A program made the position numbers and the translations under genes. Under the pieces are notes generated by a model that ran no database searches, was not told the origin of the DNA, and worked only from the letters and a program-made list of their open reading frames with translations. A stretch of 64,000 nucleotides of DNA, taken from assembly GCA_022447585.1 (NCBI GenBank), contig JAKVAR010000048.1, positions 1 to 64,000 of the forward strand. Direction: 5' to 3'. The DNA comes from Crocinitomicaceae bacterium. Its GTDB lineage: Bacteria > Bacteroidota > Bacteroidia > Flavobacteriales_D > Crocinitomicaceae. Positions 17,612-28,900 of the stretch are shown one piece after another. The stretch's first letter is position 1, and every line of letters starts with the position of its first letter.

Positions 17612-17699
17612 AAATATAATTTTAGTCAAAAACTAAGTTAGAGTTAACGAAATTGATTGACTATTCCTATATCTTCATTATTAAACCATTATTGCATTC

Positions 17700-18779
17700 T
17701 TACTTGATGTATCTAAAATCTTGATTTTTCTTAATTGCTTTAACTGATTCCAAAATCAATTGAATAGCACTTTCAACATCCTCCTTTCTACACATCTCAA
17801 CTGTAGTGTGCATATATCTTAATGGCAAAGAGATTAAAGCACTCGGTACACCTTCATTTGAATAAGCGAATGCATCTGTATCTGTTCCTGTTGCTCTTGA
17901 CGCAGCCGCTCTTTGGAAAGGAATTTTATTTGTTTCCGCTGCTTCAATAATCAACCTTAGTAAATTATTCTGTACGGCAGGACCATAGGTTAAAACTGGA
18001 CCTTTACCTGAATGTAAATCTCCATTCTGAATCTTATTCACCATTGGTGTTTGCGTATCATGGCACACATCGGTAACAATAGCTACGTCGGGTTTGATTT
18101 TATGTGCAATCATTTGAGCTCCCCTCAAACCGACCTCTTCTTGAACAGCATTCACAATGTATAAACCAAAAGGTAATTCAATTTTTTGCTCCTTTAATAG
18201 TCTAGCAACCTCAGCAATCATGAATCCTCCCATACGGTTATCCAATGCTCTTCCAACATATCTATTCTTATTCAACGTCATGAATTCATCTTCAAAGGTT
18301 ACAACACATCCAACGTGAACACCCATCTTTTCCACATCTTCTTTCGTAGAGCAACCACAATCTAAGAAAATATTTTTCATGCTAGGAGTTTCCTCTTTCT
18401 GATGACGCATATGAATTGCAGGCCAACCGAAAACAGCTTTAACTATCCCTTTATCAGTATGAATATTTACTCTTTTAGATGGGGCAATCATGTGATCAGA
18501 ACCTCCATTACGCCTTAAATAAATAAAACCGTCGCTATTGATGTAGTGAACAAACCAAGAGATTTCATCAGCATGCGCTTCTATAACAACCTTATAATCT
18601 GCTTTAGGATTAATAACTCCAACCACTGAACCATAATTATCTGTAAAATATTCATCGATATTTGGGCGAATATAATCCAACCACATCTGTTGTCCTTCAG
18701 ATTCAAATCCAGTAGGAGAAGCATTATTCAAATATTTTTCAAGAAATTTTTGAGCGTCTTTACTTATAATTCTTTTCAT
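17700..18779 (-). CDS. M42 family metallopeptidase (glutamyl/leucyl aminopeptidase)
   Basis: A 359-residue cytoplasmic dinuclear metallopeptidase. Predicted metal ligands and catalytic residues are all visible: His69 and Asp71 in EAHADEISW, Asp180 in RALDNRMGG, the Glu214-Glu215 pair in QEEVGLRG, Asp237 in TDVCHD and His324 in RYMHTTVEM. Length is normal for the family, which forms large tetrahedral assemblies that trim peptides. It is monocistronic or loosely linked to neighbouring secreted-protein genes. Confidence 0.93.
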   Translation of the reverse strand: MKRIISKDAQKFLEKYLNNASPTGFESEGQQMWLDYIRPNIDEYFTDNYGSVVGVINPKADYKVVIEAHADEISWFVHYINSDGFIYLRRNGGSDHMIAPSKRVNIHTDKGIVKAVFGWPAIHMRHQKEETPSMKNIFLDCGCSTKEDVEKMGVHVGCVVTFEDEFMTLNKNRYVGRALDNRMGGFMIAEVARLLKEQKIELPFGLYIVNAVQEEVGLRGAQMIAHKIKPDVAIVTDVCHDTQTPMVNKIQNGDLHSGKGPVLTYGPAVQNNLLRLIIEAAETNKIPFQRAAASRATGTDTDAFAYSNEGVPSALISLPLRYMHTTVEMCRKEDVESAIQLILESVKAIKKNQDFRYIK

Positions 18780-18818
18780 TCAATTTAAGTTTTCAGTTAC
18801 TCAAATGTAATGAAAGAT

Positions 18819-21800
18819 CTATCTTAACAACGTAACATTCCCTTTAATAATACTTTCAACATTATCGATACAAGTTACTTTCAAGTAATAATCATAGACA
18901 TCTGGATCCATATCCTTCCCTCGGAATGTTCCGTCCCATCCATCTAATCGATCATAAGATTCAAAAACGAGTTCTCCCCATCGATCGAAAATTCTAAAAA
19001 CCATCTCTTGAACAGCCGCACCTCGCACATAAAGAACATCATTCTCATTATCACCATTGGGAGAGAAAGCATTCGGTATATATACAAAAGGATCGTCACA
19101 GAGAAAACCATATGCTTTAACTAAAACAGTATCCGATTTTACACAAATTCCATCTGAAACTGAAAGAACAAACAAGGTTGTCTCATTAATTTCTGCAGTT
19201 GTATTCTGCGAAGTTGAATTACTTACACTTCCAGCAGGAGACCAACTATAAACCAAATTATCCGGCTGACCATAAAGCGTAACGGTCTCTCCTTGTGGAA
19301 CATTATAATTTGAAGCACTTGCAATAACCGATGCATCAGGAATATTTCCTACATTAATAAATATGGAATCATCAACTAAACATCCATTTGAAGATAAGGC
19401 AGAAACATATAAATACTGTGAAACATTCGGCATAACATTGACAACGCTACTAGCTGAAGGAGTAAGCAATATTGAATCAGGCGCCCAGGTATAAGTAAAA
19501 GTTAAACCGGGATTAGAATTTGTTGCAGTTATCTCAGCGGATTCACCTAGACATAAGTTTGTATTACCAGTTAATGTCATCGCAGAGCCTATAAAATCTA
19601 TGAAAACACTATCTATGAGAGAACATCCCGCATTACCAACTTGGACATAGTACATGCCAGGATTAGTTGGGGTTACAGTATAGATGGAATCAGTTAAGTC
19701 ACCATTTAAAGTATCTGTAAAATTGACATTACTCGACCATATATAATAATCAGCAATATCATTTGTATAGGCAATTAAATCTACCGGGATAGAGTTACAT
19801 AGCTCCTGATCTGCTGTTACCGTTAAGCCCAATGAATCGGTAACTGTTATTGTTATTTGAGCTGTATCCGTAATTAAACAAATTGAATCTGTAACATATA
19901 AATAAACATCATATACACCAGCGCTATCAAATGTAACTACGGGATTAAATATAACAGATGTCGTATCTCCATTTCCAAAGTCCCATAAATAAGCATCTGA
20001 GCCTGAAGAAAAATTATCAAAGGTTACTGTAAAGTCAGCACACCCCAAATTATCATCAACAGTAAACTCAGCATTCGGAATTAATTCAAAATCGAATTTG
20101 AAGACCAAATTATTGCAATTATCTGCGTCATTTGTAGACGACCAAGCTCCAGGAGATGTCCCAAAATCACTATTACCTCCGCAACCTCCACAAACAGATT
20201 GATACACGATTCCTTTAGAGTCAAATCTAGATGTTCCTCCATCTACATGCTCGCCAGAAACTCCGCCTCCAATATAAGTGGCATACAGCGTATCAATAAA
20301 GTCTCGCTCAATAACTAAGAGGTAAAAATCAGAATTAATACTTGCTGGTTGAAATGCATCATTGGTAATTGGCATTCCTATAGCTGGGATACTAGGATTA
20401 ACGGAAATACTTTTACCCCATCCGGAAATGTAAATATTTCCACAAATATCAACAAGAAAAGCAGAGGGAGAAATATCAGTTGTTGCAGAACCACTGCCCC
20501 ATACGGTAGAATTCATTACGTTAGTTAGTGTCGAATCAAAACGTATTAAGAACTGACTACTTCCTGGATCAACATAACCTGAGTTTATAACTGGAAAAGA
20601 ACCATTTGCAGATTGACCAACAACATACACATTATTCACTCGATCTACCTCAACGAAAAAGGCTTGATCATAATTAGGTGTTCCCAAATATGACCCCCCA
20701 ATAATTGAACTTGCATCTGACGGAATTTTGACAACGAACCCATCTGTTTTACCTCCATTATATGTATTTTGCCATCCTGTTGCCATTCCTGCCAAATCAT
20801 TTGAAGCCGTACCCCCGGCAACAATAACATTATCCGAAGTATCAACCTTAACAGAATAACATGCGTCGTTATTAGACCCTCCATAATAACTTGACCAGAT
20901 TAATGAGCTCAAATTATTCGATAATTTAAAAACAACGCCATCTTGCATTCCAGCATTCGTTCCCTGAAAAGGATTCACCGTTGGGAAATCGATGGATTTT
21001 GTGCATGAAGCGACAATGACATTATTTGATGCATCCAACATAATTTCACCTCTAAAGGGATCTCCATAGTTTGTAGTTAAGGAATCTGCCAATCCAGAAT
21101 TCGCATTATAACTTATACCATCATTCCCTGAACCGCCGATGAAAGTTGACCCCATTAAATTCATACCATCAGCACTCAATTTACTTACATAAATATCTGT
21201 TCCATTTGTGTAATGATGTACTCCATTCGCTGTAAAATTAACATTTGCGATTCCTCCAGCGTGAGTAGCTTGAACTCCATTTTGAATTGGAAAATCTAAA
21301 CTCGAAGTAGAACCATAGAGATATAGGTTATCTGATTGATCACAAATTAGACTGTGCACAGTCTCCGTTCCTTGATTATCGTCTCCTCCACCTATAAAAC
21401 ATGTCCAAAGCATGTTCATCCCATCATCAGAATACTTGGAGATAAAAACATCTGTTACCCCATATGTTCCGGCTGGATCATTTGCTGTAGGCATAACATT
21501 CGTTAATGTTGTTGAAGTATTCCAAGCTGGTGCCGGAGTTGGATACGAATCTCCAAAAACAATACCTCCCGAATATGCAGAACCATCATAACCATAAGTG
21601 GCAGTCATACCAAAGTTATCGGTAAGTGAGCCACTATATGTTGAAAAAACCAAAACTGGATCTATAATCAATGTGACGTTTGGATTATAACTTCCGAGCT
21701 CATAAGTCACTTTATTTCCATTAAGAACAAAAGCACTTTCAACTTCACGAATGTTTCCGTTTACAATTTGATAAACATATGGTTTCTGTTCTACAATTTC

Positions 21801-22388
21801 TCCTAGGTCCGTTTTAACCGTGAGGTTTCCTTTTCGATCTAATCCAATTTTTTGGTGACCGTTATATTCCATCTTAATTTGACTGGGGTCTTCATGTGGT
21901 TGAACATGAAACTCATACTTTAACTCATATTCGTTCTCAATTAACTTGAGATCGATTCCATCATAAAACTCATTCAGAATTGCTTCTCCATATCCACGAA
22001 CGTTTCTCGCCCATTTAGATTTATCATTACCCAGAAAGTAATTGTAATACGTTTCCGTTGAGTGACTCGTTTCAATTTCCTGAACATCATTCGCTCCCCA
22101 AAAAATCAATTCAATCAGTCTTTGTTTGACTTCGGTAGACCTCCATGGACCTGATGTGCCATGAGCCTCTCGGACGTCACTAAAGTCTTGCATATGAAAC
22201 AAAAAACGTCCTTGTTCCACCCATAGATTTCCTCCATGTAATTTTGATTTAAATAAGACATCATCCTTCCACTGTCCCTTGTTTTCTATAAAAGAATGTT
22301 GAATTGAATGATTGTGACAAACCTCTTGAGAAAAGCCAATTATTCCATGGAATATCATCGATAAAAACAGAAGTAGTTTTTTTTGCAT
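18819..22388 (-). CDS. giant secreted protein with SBBP-type repeats, PKD domain and T9SS type B (CHU_C) sorting domain
   Basis: A protein of about 1189 residues. The start at 22388 (MQKKLLLFLSMIFHGIIGFS) gives the signal peptide. A conserved N-terminal domain (FIENKGQWKDDVLFKSKLHG) precedes repeated beta-propeller-like blades with GGSGNDG and YGGSNNDAC motifs, typical of SBBP repeats (about 270-740). PKD or Ig-like modules follow (DAYLWDFGNGDTT near 815). The final 90 residues (YIPNAFSPNGDNENDVLYV, FRIFDRWGELVFES) are the gliding-motility-associated type B sorting domain. It is probably T9SS-exported to the cell surface; an adhesin role is inferred. Confidence 0.92.
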   Translation of the reverse strand: MQKKLLLFLSMIFHGIIGFSQEVCHNHSIQHSFIENKGQWKDDVLFKSKLHGGNLWVEQGRFLFHMQDFSDVREAHGTSGPWRSTEVKQRLIELIFWGANDVQEIETSHSTETYYNYFLGNDKSKWARNVRGYGEAILNEFYDGIDLKLIENEYELKYEFHVQPHEDPSQIKMEYNGHQKIGLDRKGNLTVKTDLGEIVEQKPYVYQIVNGNIREVESAFVLNGNKVTYELGSYNPNVTLIIDPVLVFSTYSGSLTDNFGMTATYGYDGSAYSGGIVFGDSYPTPAPAWNTSTTLTNVMPTANDPAGTYGVTDVFISKYSDDGMNMLWTCFIGGGDDNQGTETVHSLICDQSDNLYLYGSTSSLDFPIQNGVQATHAGGIANVNFTANGVHHYTNGTDIYVSKLSADGMNLMGSTFIGGSGNDGISYNANSGLADSLTTNYGDPFRGEIMLDASNNVIVASCTKSIDFPTVNPFQGTNAGMQDGVVFKLSNNLSSLIWSSYYGGSNNDACYSVKVDTSDNVIVAGGTASNDLAGMATGWQNTYNGGKTDGFVVKIPSDASSIIGGSYLGTPNYDQAFFVEVDRVNNVYVVGQSANGSFPVINSGYVDPGSSQFLIRFDSTLTNVMNSTVWGSGSATTDISPSAFLVDICGNIYISGWGKSISVNPSIPAIGMPITNDAFQPASINSDFYLLVIERDFIDTLYATYIGGGVSGEHVDGGTSRFDSKGIVYQSVCGGCGGNSDFGTSPGAWSSTNDADNCNNLVFKFDFELIPNAEFTVDDNLGCADFTVTFDNFSSGSDAYLWDFGNGDTTSVIFNPVVTFDSAGVYDVYLYVTDSICLITDTAQITITVTDSLGLTVTADQELCNSIPVDLIAYTNDIADYYIWSSNVNFTDTLNGDLTDSIYTVTPTNPGMYYVQVGNAGCSLIDSVFIDFIGSAMTLTGNTNLCLGESAEITATNSNPGLTFTYTWAPDSILLTPSASSVVNVMPNVSQYLYVSALSSNGCLVDDSIFINVGNIPDASVIASASNYNVPQGETVTLYGQPDNLVYSWSPAGSVSNSTSQNTTAEINETTLFVLSVSDGICVKSDTVLVKAYGFLCDDPFVYIPNAFSPNGDNENDVLYVRGAAVQEMVFRIFDRWGELVFESYDRLDGWDGTFRGKDMDPDVYDYYLKVTCIDNVESIIKGNVTLLR

Positions 22389-22464
22389 AGGAAGAGATGT
22401 TAACTCTAAATTAATCAATTATAGATAAGACGCCAAAACGACTCAATAAGTTTACTGAAAACCT

Positions 22465-22472
22465 TATTTTTG
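22465..22472 (+). promoter_or_regulatory. candidate -7 element for the NMO-M16 operon
   Basis: TATTTTTG matches TAnnTTTG and lies 16 nt before the ATG at 22489. No clear TTG is seen at the -33 distance, so support is partial. Confidence 0.35.
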
Positions 22473-22488
22473 AACCAAGCAAATAACT

Positions 22489-23442
22489 ATGGAAAATCGT
22501 ATTACATCACTCTTTAATATTGAATACCCTTTAATCCAAGCTGGAATGATCTGGTGTTCAGGATGGGAGTTAGCTTCTGCCGTTTCGAATGCTGGTGGTT
22601 TAGGCATTATTGGTTCTGGTTCTATGTACCCTGATATTCTCGAAGAACACATTCAAAAATGCCAAGCTGCCACAGATAAACCATTCGCGGTGAATCTTCC
22701 GATGCTTTATCCAGATATTGATAAACACATTGAAACAATTATCAAATATAAAGTGCCGATTGTTTTCACATCTGCTGGTAACCCAAAAACATGGACAGCT
22801 CATTTAAAAGAGCATGGAGTTACTGTTGTGCACGTAGTCTCTAGTTTAAAATTTGCAAAAAAAGCTGAAGCAGCGGGTGTAGACGCCATTGTCGCCGAAG
22901 GATTTGAAGCTGGAGGACATAACGGAAGAGATGAAACAACGACGCTTTGCTTAATTCCTATGGTTGCCGAAGAATTGAAAATCCCATTAATTGCTGCAGG
23001 AGGAATCGGTACAGGAAAAGGAATGTTAGCAGCAATGACGCTTGGAGCTGATGCCGTTCAAATTGGATCTCGTTTCGTTACTTCAAATGAGTCTAGTGCA
23101 CATGACAACTTTAAAAATGCGGTAGTTGAAGCTAAAGAAGGTGATACGCAGTTGACCTTAAAAGATGTTACACCGGTCCGTTTGATCAAGAACGATTTTT
23201 ACCAAAAAGTAGCAGAAGCATATAGCGCAGGTTCTTCTACTGAACAATTGAAAGAATTATTAGGACGAGGGCGGGCTAAAAAAGGAATGTTTCAAGGAGA
23301 TTTAGTCGAAGGAGAATTGGAAATCGGTCAAATTTCTGGCTTGATTCACGCTGTAAAGCCAGCTGCAGAAATCGTAGAAGAAATTCTATCTGAATACAAA
23401 ACTGCCCTTAAAGAATTATCAAACGATAAATACAATTTTTAA
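22489..23442 (+). CDS. nitronate monooxygenase / FabK-like flavoprotein
   Basis: A 317-residue FMN TIM-barrel protein. EYPLIQAGMIWCSGWELASA and NAGGLGIIGSGS at the N-terminus, VAEGFEAGGHNGRDETTT (flavin-proximal His) mid-protein, and IAAGGIGTGKG plus GADAVQIGSRF at the phosphate loop. This form is closer to the FabK/class I NMO type than the paralogue at 4055-5023, but annotation as nitronate monooxygenase versus enoyl-ACP reductase II cannot be settled here. It is coupled by a TAATG overlap to the M16 peptidase gene, making a three-gene operon. Confidence 0.87.
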   Translation: MENRITSLFNIEYPLIQAGMIWCSGWELASAVSNAGGLGIIGSGSMYPDILEEHIQKCQAATDKPFAVNLPMLYPDIDKHIETIIKYKVPIVFTSAGNPKTWTAHLKEHGVTVVHVVSSLKFAKKAEAAGVDAIVAEGFEAGGHNGRDETTTLCLIPMVAEELKIPLIAAGGIGTGKGMLAAMTLGADAVQIGSRFVTSNESSAHDNFKNAVVEAKEGDTQLTLKDVTPVRLIKNDFYQKVAEAYSAGSSTEQLKELLGRGRAKKGMFQGDLVEGELEIGQISGLIHAVKPAAEIVEEILSEYKTALKELSNDKYNF

Positions 23443-24677
23443 TGTTAAAATACGACAGGTTTACCCTGGAAAATGGACTAACTGTTCTTTTTCATAAAGA
23501 CACAACAACTCCATTAGCAGTAGTAAATACGCTCTATAATGTTGGAGCAAGAGATGAATCTGAAAATAAAACTGGATTCGCTCACCTTTTCGAACATTTG
23601 ATGTTTGGAGGATCAATCAACATTGCTGATTTTGATACGCCTTTGCAACTAGCAGGAGGTGAAAATAATGCCTTTACATCAAATGACATCACTAACTACT
23701 ATGATGTTTTACCTTCAAATAATATTGAAACAGCCCTTTGGCTAGAGAGCGACAGAATGCTATCACTAGCCTTTACAGAGAAAAGTCTTGAAGTTCAAAG
23801 AAGCGTTGTAATTGAGGAATTCAAACAACGTTATCTGAATCAACCGTATGGAGATGTCTGGCTAGAATTAAGACCACTAGCTTATAAAAAACATTCTTAT
23901 AAATGGGCGACTATTGGAAAAGACATCTCTCACATTGAAGACGCTACGATGGAAGATGTTAAATCATTTTTCAAAAAACACTATTCACCATCGAACGCAA
24001 TTCTTTGTATTGCCGGTAATTTTGAGTTAGCTGAAATAAAGGAACTGACGGAAAAATGGTATGGTGGAATTCCATCTGGAGTGAAATATGAGAGGAATTT
24101 AACTCCAGAACCTGTTCAAACTGAATTTAGAGAAAAGACTATCGAAAGGGACGTTCCTGCGGATGCTTTTTATTATGCGTTCAAGATGCCGGATAGAATG
24201 AGTCCTGACTTTTTCTCGGTAGATACATTATCCGATGCCTTAGGAAGAGATAAAAGTTCTCGATTATACCTCAACTTGAAAAAAGAGCTAAATCTTGTTT
24301 CAGATATAAGTGCCTATATTACTGGGTCAATTGATGCAGGGCTTCTAATCATTTCAGGAAAATTGAATGAAGGGGTGTCTTTTGATGATTTCGATTCTGC
24401 ACTTTGGAAGGAATTAGACAAAATTAAGTCTGAAGCTTTTCCAGAAAAAGAGCTTGTTAAAATCATGAATAAAATTAGAACTGCAAAAGAATTTCAAGAT
24501 ATGGGAATTTTAAATCGAGCTATGAACTTATGTTCTTATGAATTACTTGGAGATGTTAGCTTGATCAATAAAGAATCTGAAGCATATCAAAAAATTACGT
24601 CAGCAGACATTCTTAGAATGGCTCAAACTATTCTGCAGAAATCATCTTGTTCATTATTAAAGGTTAAATCGAAGTAA
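23442..24677 (+). CDS. M16 family zinc metallopeptidase, catalytic subunit
   Basis: A 411-residue M16B-type peptidase. The inverted zinc motif HLFEH (His48, Glu51, His52) sits in FAHLFEHLMFGGS, and the third ligand is the Glu pair at 125-126 (VVIEEFKQR), 74 residues on, the expected distance. No signal peptide is seen, so it is probably cytoplasmic. It lies between the NMO-like gene (1-base overlap) and a paralogous M16 gene that lacks the zinc motif (one base between them). This is the classic arrangement of an active/inactive heterodimer. Confidence 0.95.
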   Translation: MLKYDRFTLENGLTVLFHKDTTTPLAVVNTLYNVGARDESENKTGFAHLFEHLMFGGSINIADFDTPLQLAGGENNAFTSNDITNYYDVLPSNNIETALWLESDRMLSLAFTEKSLEVQRSVVIEEFKQRYLNQPYGDVWLELRPLAYKKHSYKWATIGKDISHIEDATMEDVKSFFKKHYSPSNAILCIAGNFELAEIKELTEKWYGGIPSGVKYERNLTPEPVQTEFREKTIERDVPADAFYYAFKMPDRMSPDFFSVDTLSDALGRDKSSRLYLNLKKELNLVSDISAYITGSIDAGLLIISGKLNEGVSFDDFDSALWKELDKIKSEAFPEKELVKIMNKIRTAKEFQDMGILNRAMNLCSYELLGDVSLINKESEAYQKITSADILRMAQTILQKSSCSLLKVKSK

Positions 24678-24678
24678 C

Positions 24679-25938
24679 ATGTTAGATAGAACTAAACAGC
24701 CCGAATTAAAGACAATAGATAAAATTGACTTTGTTGCTCCGATAGAATATAAAATCAATGAGAATGTGAGTCTATATCACATGAAAGACGTTCCAAATGC
24801 AACATCACGTTTTGACTTATACTTCGATGCAGGTAAATGTCATGGTGAAGGTTCAATTGCCAGTTTCGTTAACGGACTAATCCTTTCGGGAACAGAGCAA
24901 AAAACTTCGATTGAAATTAATAATGAGATCAATAGTAAAGGAGGATTTTATGAATCAGGGGTTTCTCAAGAAAACTCTGTTATTTCCCTTTATTCTCTTA
25001 GCGAGAATTTACTTGAGATATTCGAAACGATTACGGATGCTATAGAGAACGTTGCTTTCATTGAAAAGGAAGTTAAAGAATTTCTTGGAGATAAAAAGCA
25101 AGGTTTCAACATTAGCCTTCAGAAGGTAAACTATCTAGCTCAGCGTGCTTTTCAAGAAGATTTGTTCAAATCAAGCCAACCTTACGCTAAGACAACTGAA
25201 CTTTCGGATTTTGAGCATGTACAAATTGATGACTTGAAATCATTTCATCGACGTCACTATTTAAAAGGTTTGTCCAAAATTGTAGTTGTTGGCGATCTTG
25301 ATGAAGCTTCAATTCAAACGTTCATTAATCGCGCGAAAGATTTTGTATTAGAACAGAAAACTGAATTTGCTTCTGACATTCAAAATAAAATTGGTTCCCG
25401 TCATGTGATGAAAGAAAACGCAGTTCAATCAGCCGTTAGAGTTGGCAGAATACTTTTCAATAAAAATCATCCAGATTATTTAGATTTCTTAGTCTTAAAT
25501 ACAATTTTAGGTGATTATTTCGGAAGTAGATTAATGTCGAACATACGTGAAGATAAAGGATATACTTATGGTATTGGAACGATGGTTGCTGAGTTAAACG
25601 AAACGGGTTATTTCATGATTGCAACTGAGGTTGGTACAGACGTTAAAGAAGCAACTTTGAAAGAAATTCAAATTGAACTTACCCGACTTAAAAACGAACT
25701 GGTTCCATTGGAGGAAATGGAATTAGTAAAGAATTATATGTTGGGACAGTTGCTTAAAAGTGCCGATGGACCTTATGCTATGACTGACCTTTTTATTAGT
25801 GCTGAGTTACACGGTTTGGATTTGAACTTCTACAACAAAGCAATCAATGCTTTGAATGAAATTACTCCCGAACGAATTAAAGCGTTAGCGAACAAGTATT
25901 TGAATTGGGAAGAAATGACAATTGTAACTGCTGGATAG
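24679..25938 (+). CDS. M16 family peptidase homologue, non-catalytic partner
   Basis: A 419-residue M16 fold. Where the active subunit has HxxEH, this protein has ASFVNGLILSGTEQ, so zinc binding is lost. The Arg/Tyr pair that in heterodimeric M16B enzymes contributes to the substrate pocket is retained in RLMSNIREDKGYTYGIGTMV. It should bind the preceding catalytic subunit to form the closed peptide-digesting chamber. Its ATG is immediately after the first M16 gene, so the two are expressed together. Confidence 0.93.
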   Translation: MLDRTKQPELKTIDKIDFVAPIEYKINENVSLYHMKDVPNATSRFDLYFDAGKCHGEGSIASFVNGLILSGTEQKTSIEINNEINSKGGFYESGVSQENSVISLYSLSENLLEIFETITDAIENVAFIEKEVKEFLGDKKQGFNISLQKVNYLAQRAFQEDLFKSSQPYAKTTELSDFEHVQIDDLKSFHRRHYLKGLSKIVVVGDLDEASIQTFINRAKDFVLEQKTEFASDIQNKIGSRHVMKENAVQSAVRVGRILFNKNHPDYLDFLVLNTILGDYFGSRLMSNIREDKGYTYGIGTMVAELNETGYFMIATEVGTDVKEATLKEIQIELTRLKNELVPLEEMELVKNYMLGQLLKSADGPYAMTDLFISAELHGLDLNFYNKAINALNEITPERIKALANKYLNWEEMTIVTAG

Positions 25939-25998
25939 CAACGGTAAAATAAAAATTTCGTCCGTATAATACGATTCAAAAAAAATCGTTAGAGCAAT

Positions 25999-28900
25999 AT
26001 GACAAAGTCTTTGTTACTACTTATTTTAATGCTATTCTTTTCCCTTTCGGGAAAAGCTTCTCATGTTATTGGTGGAGATATTACTTGGACATGTCAAGGC
26101 GGAGACTATGTTTTTCAACTTGTCTTGTACCGCGACTGTAACGGTGCTGATATCAATACTATTTCTGAAGAAATAGAAGTTTGGGGACACCCCACAGTTA
26201 ATTCTATTCAATGCGGTTATATTTCTAGAACAGATGTTTCTCCGTTTTGCACCCCAGTTGTGGGAGGACCTGGTGCTTTAGCTTGTGGAACTGGTGCGAA
26301 TGCCGGTAATGGATTAGGCGCAATTGAAAAAATTGTTTATCAAAGTGCACCAACAACTTTAGTAGGATCTCCTCCTGTGGATGGTTGGGTTTTCACTTTT
26401 CAAGACTTTTCGAGAAGTAACTCAATTACAAACTTGCAAGATCCTTCGACTAAGGGAATTACCCTAATTGCAAAAATTTTTGAGATTGCAGGAAGCACAA
26501 ATAGCTGCGTCGATAATTCTCCTCAATTTTTACAAGAACCATATTTCGTAAGTTGCGCTGGAGACAATTACGAATATAACATGAATGCCGTTGATCCAGA
26601 TTTAGATTCTATTCACGTTAGTTTTGGTGTACCATATGATCATTTCCCTGGAGGTATTTTTAGCGCCGGGATTACTCCCGCGCCACTTACTTTCGAGCCT
26701 GGGTTTACATTTGATTCTCCGACTCCAGGAGTTGGTTTAAACCCATCAAATACTCCTGCTCAAGTAGATGCAAGTTCTGGAAATTTAACTTTTCTATCGA
26801 ATAACGCAGGAAGTTTCAATATCAAAATTGTAGCTCAATCCTATCGTTATGGAAATCTTATTGCAGAAGTAGAACGAGAGATTATAGTTATAATCACCAA
26901 TTGTGCAGGAACAAATAACAAACCTGTAATCACAGGACCATTCGGCGGTTTATTTGAAACAACTATTAATGCTGGGGATCTTGTCAACTTCAATTTAAAT
27001 TCAACAGATGTTGAATTACTTCAAGATGGTTCACCCCAAGACAATATTTTATCGGCTTCTGGATTAACTTTTGGAACAAACTTTACAAGTAATACTGGAT
27101 GCGCTATTGCACCTTGTGCAACATTAAACGCCACTCCATTAATTACAATGTCACAAGGGGTCACAGCAAGCTTTAATTGGCAAACAACATGTGATCATTT
27201 AGTGACCACTTATGGGGGAGTTGCGGATGTTGTGCCTTATCACTTTGTTTTTAAAGTACAAGATAATTATTGTTCTGTACCTAAGATTAGCTATGCCACA
27301 ATCACTATAAATGTTGAAAATTCAGGAGTACTCCCTGCTCCACAAATTGATTGTATTCAAACAAATTCATCAGGAGATGTTACTATAAATTGGACACCCA
27401 TTGTCGATCCATTAGGTTCATTCAATGAATACCGAATTTATTCAATTCAAGGCGCTTTATTAGGCACTGTTTCAAATATTAATACAGGGACGTATACGGA
27501 CCCAGCAATCACGCAAGCTAACGACTACTATATTGCTACAGCATCAGGCTGCGATGGGAACACAGAAAGATATTCTGATACTATATCCAACATCTATTTA
27601 GATTTAAACAACCCTGGAGATGGCACTGCAGTGCTCCAATGGAATGATCCGATACTTCCATCACTCCCAGGAATGGGTAATTATTATCATATTTACAGAG
27701 AATATGCGGGTGCATGGACCTTATACGACAGTGTGCCTTTTGGTTCTAATTTTTACAAGGATACTATTACGGTTTGTGAAGACATGTTCAGCTATCAAGT
27801 CGTTTTGCCTAATGCGCCCTGCGACTATACATCAAACATTCAGGGTGACTTATTTCAGGATAACATCTCTCCAGACATTCCAATTATTGATTTTGTGACC
27901 ATCGACACTTTAACTGGTGAGGTAACCATTTCATGGAATGAAAACGGTCAAGATGATACATTCGGCTATACAGTTTATGTTGAGGATGCAGGTGGAAATA
28001 TTGTTGAGCTTGTTGATGTTTTTGGCATTGGCAACACCTCTTACACCTATAGCCCAGATATAACTCTAGGACCATTAACGTATTCAGTTGCTGCCTTCGA
28101 TTCCTGTTGGACCACAAGTATTCCTCCTACATATCAAACTTCTGCTAAAGGTGATATTCATACGACCGCGTTTTTGAGTTCGTCATTGGACATTTGCAAT
28201 AGACAAATTGAACTTTCATGGACACCATATATTGGCTGGGATGGAACTACTTCGTACACAATTATGGGGTTCTATGGTTCTGGGAACTGGACAAACTTCG
28301 GAATGACAACAGCTAACAACTTCACAGTAGATGTTATTGATGGTCAAACTTACACGTTTGTGATACAATCAACTTCAGAAATTGGTCAGGAATCTTTTTC
28401 CAACCCTAATTCAGTGTTTGTGACTTCAGTAGGTCGTCCTAATTTCAATTATCTAAAAGTCGCTACGGTTAACAATGAAAGTGTTGATCTTAGACTATTT
28501 GTAGACGTAAGTGCAAACATTTTGGAAGTATCATTCCAAAGAGAGGAAGATGGTAGTTTCGTTGAATTAGGAAGATTGCCAGCCACTAGCAATGAATTAA
28601 CCTACACAGACGAAGATGTTATGGTTAGCGATCTATACTATAACTACAGAGCTCAAGTGATTGATAGTTGCGGGTTGTTAGGTGATACAACCAACGAAGC
28701 TCAAACAATCCTTTTATCTATTAACAATGATGAAGTTTCTAAAATTAACTACCTGAACTGGTCTGCATATCGTGAATTTGATGGTGCCATACTTGGGTAT
28801 GATATTTATAGAGGTACAAATAATGTATTCAATCCTATTCCAATTGCATCAGTTTCTGTCGATACAAGATCATTTGTTGACGATGTAAATAACGTGGTTT

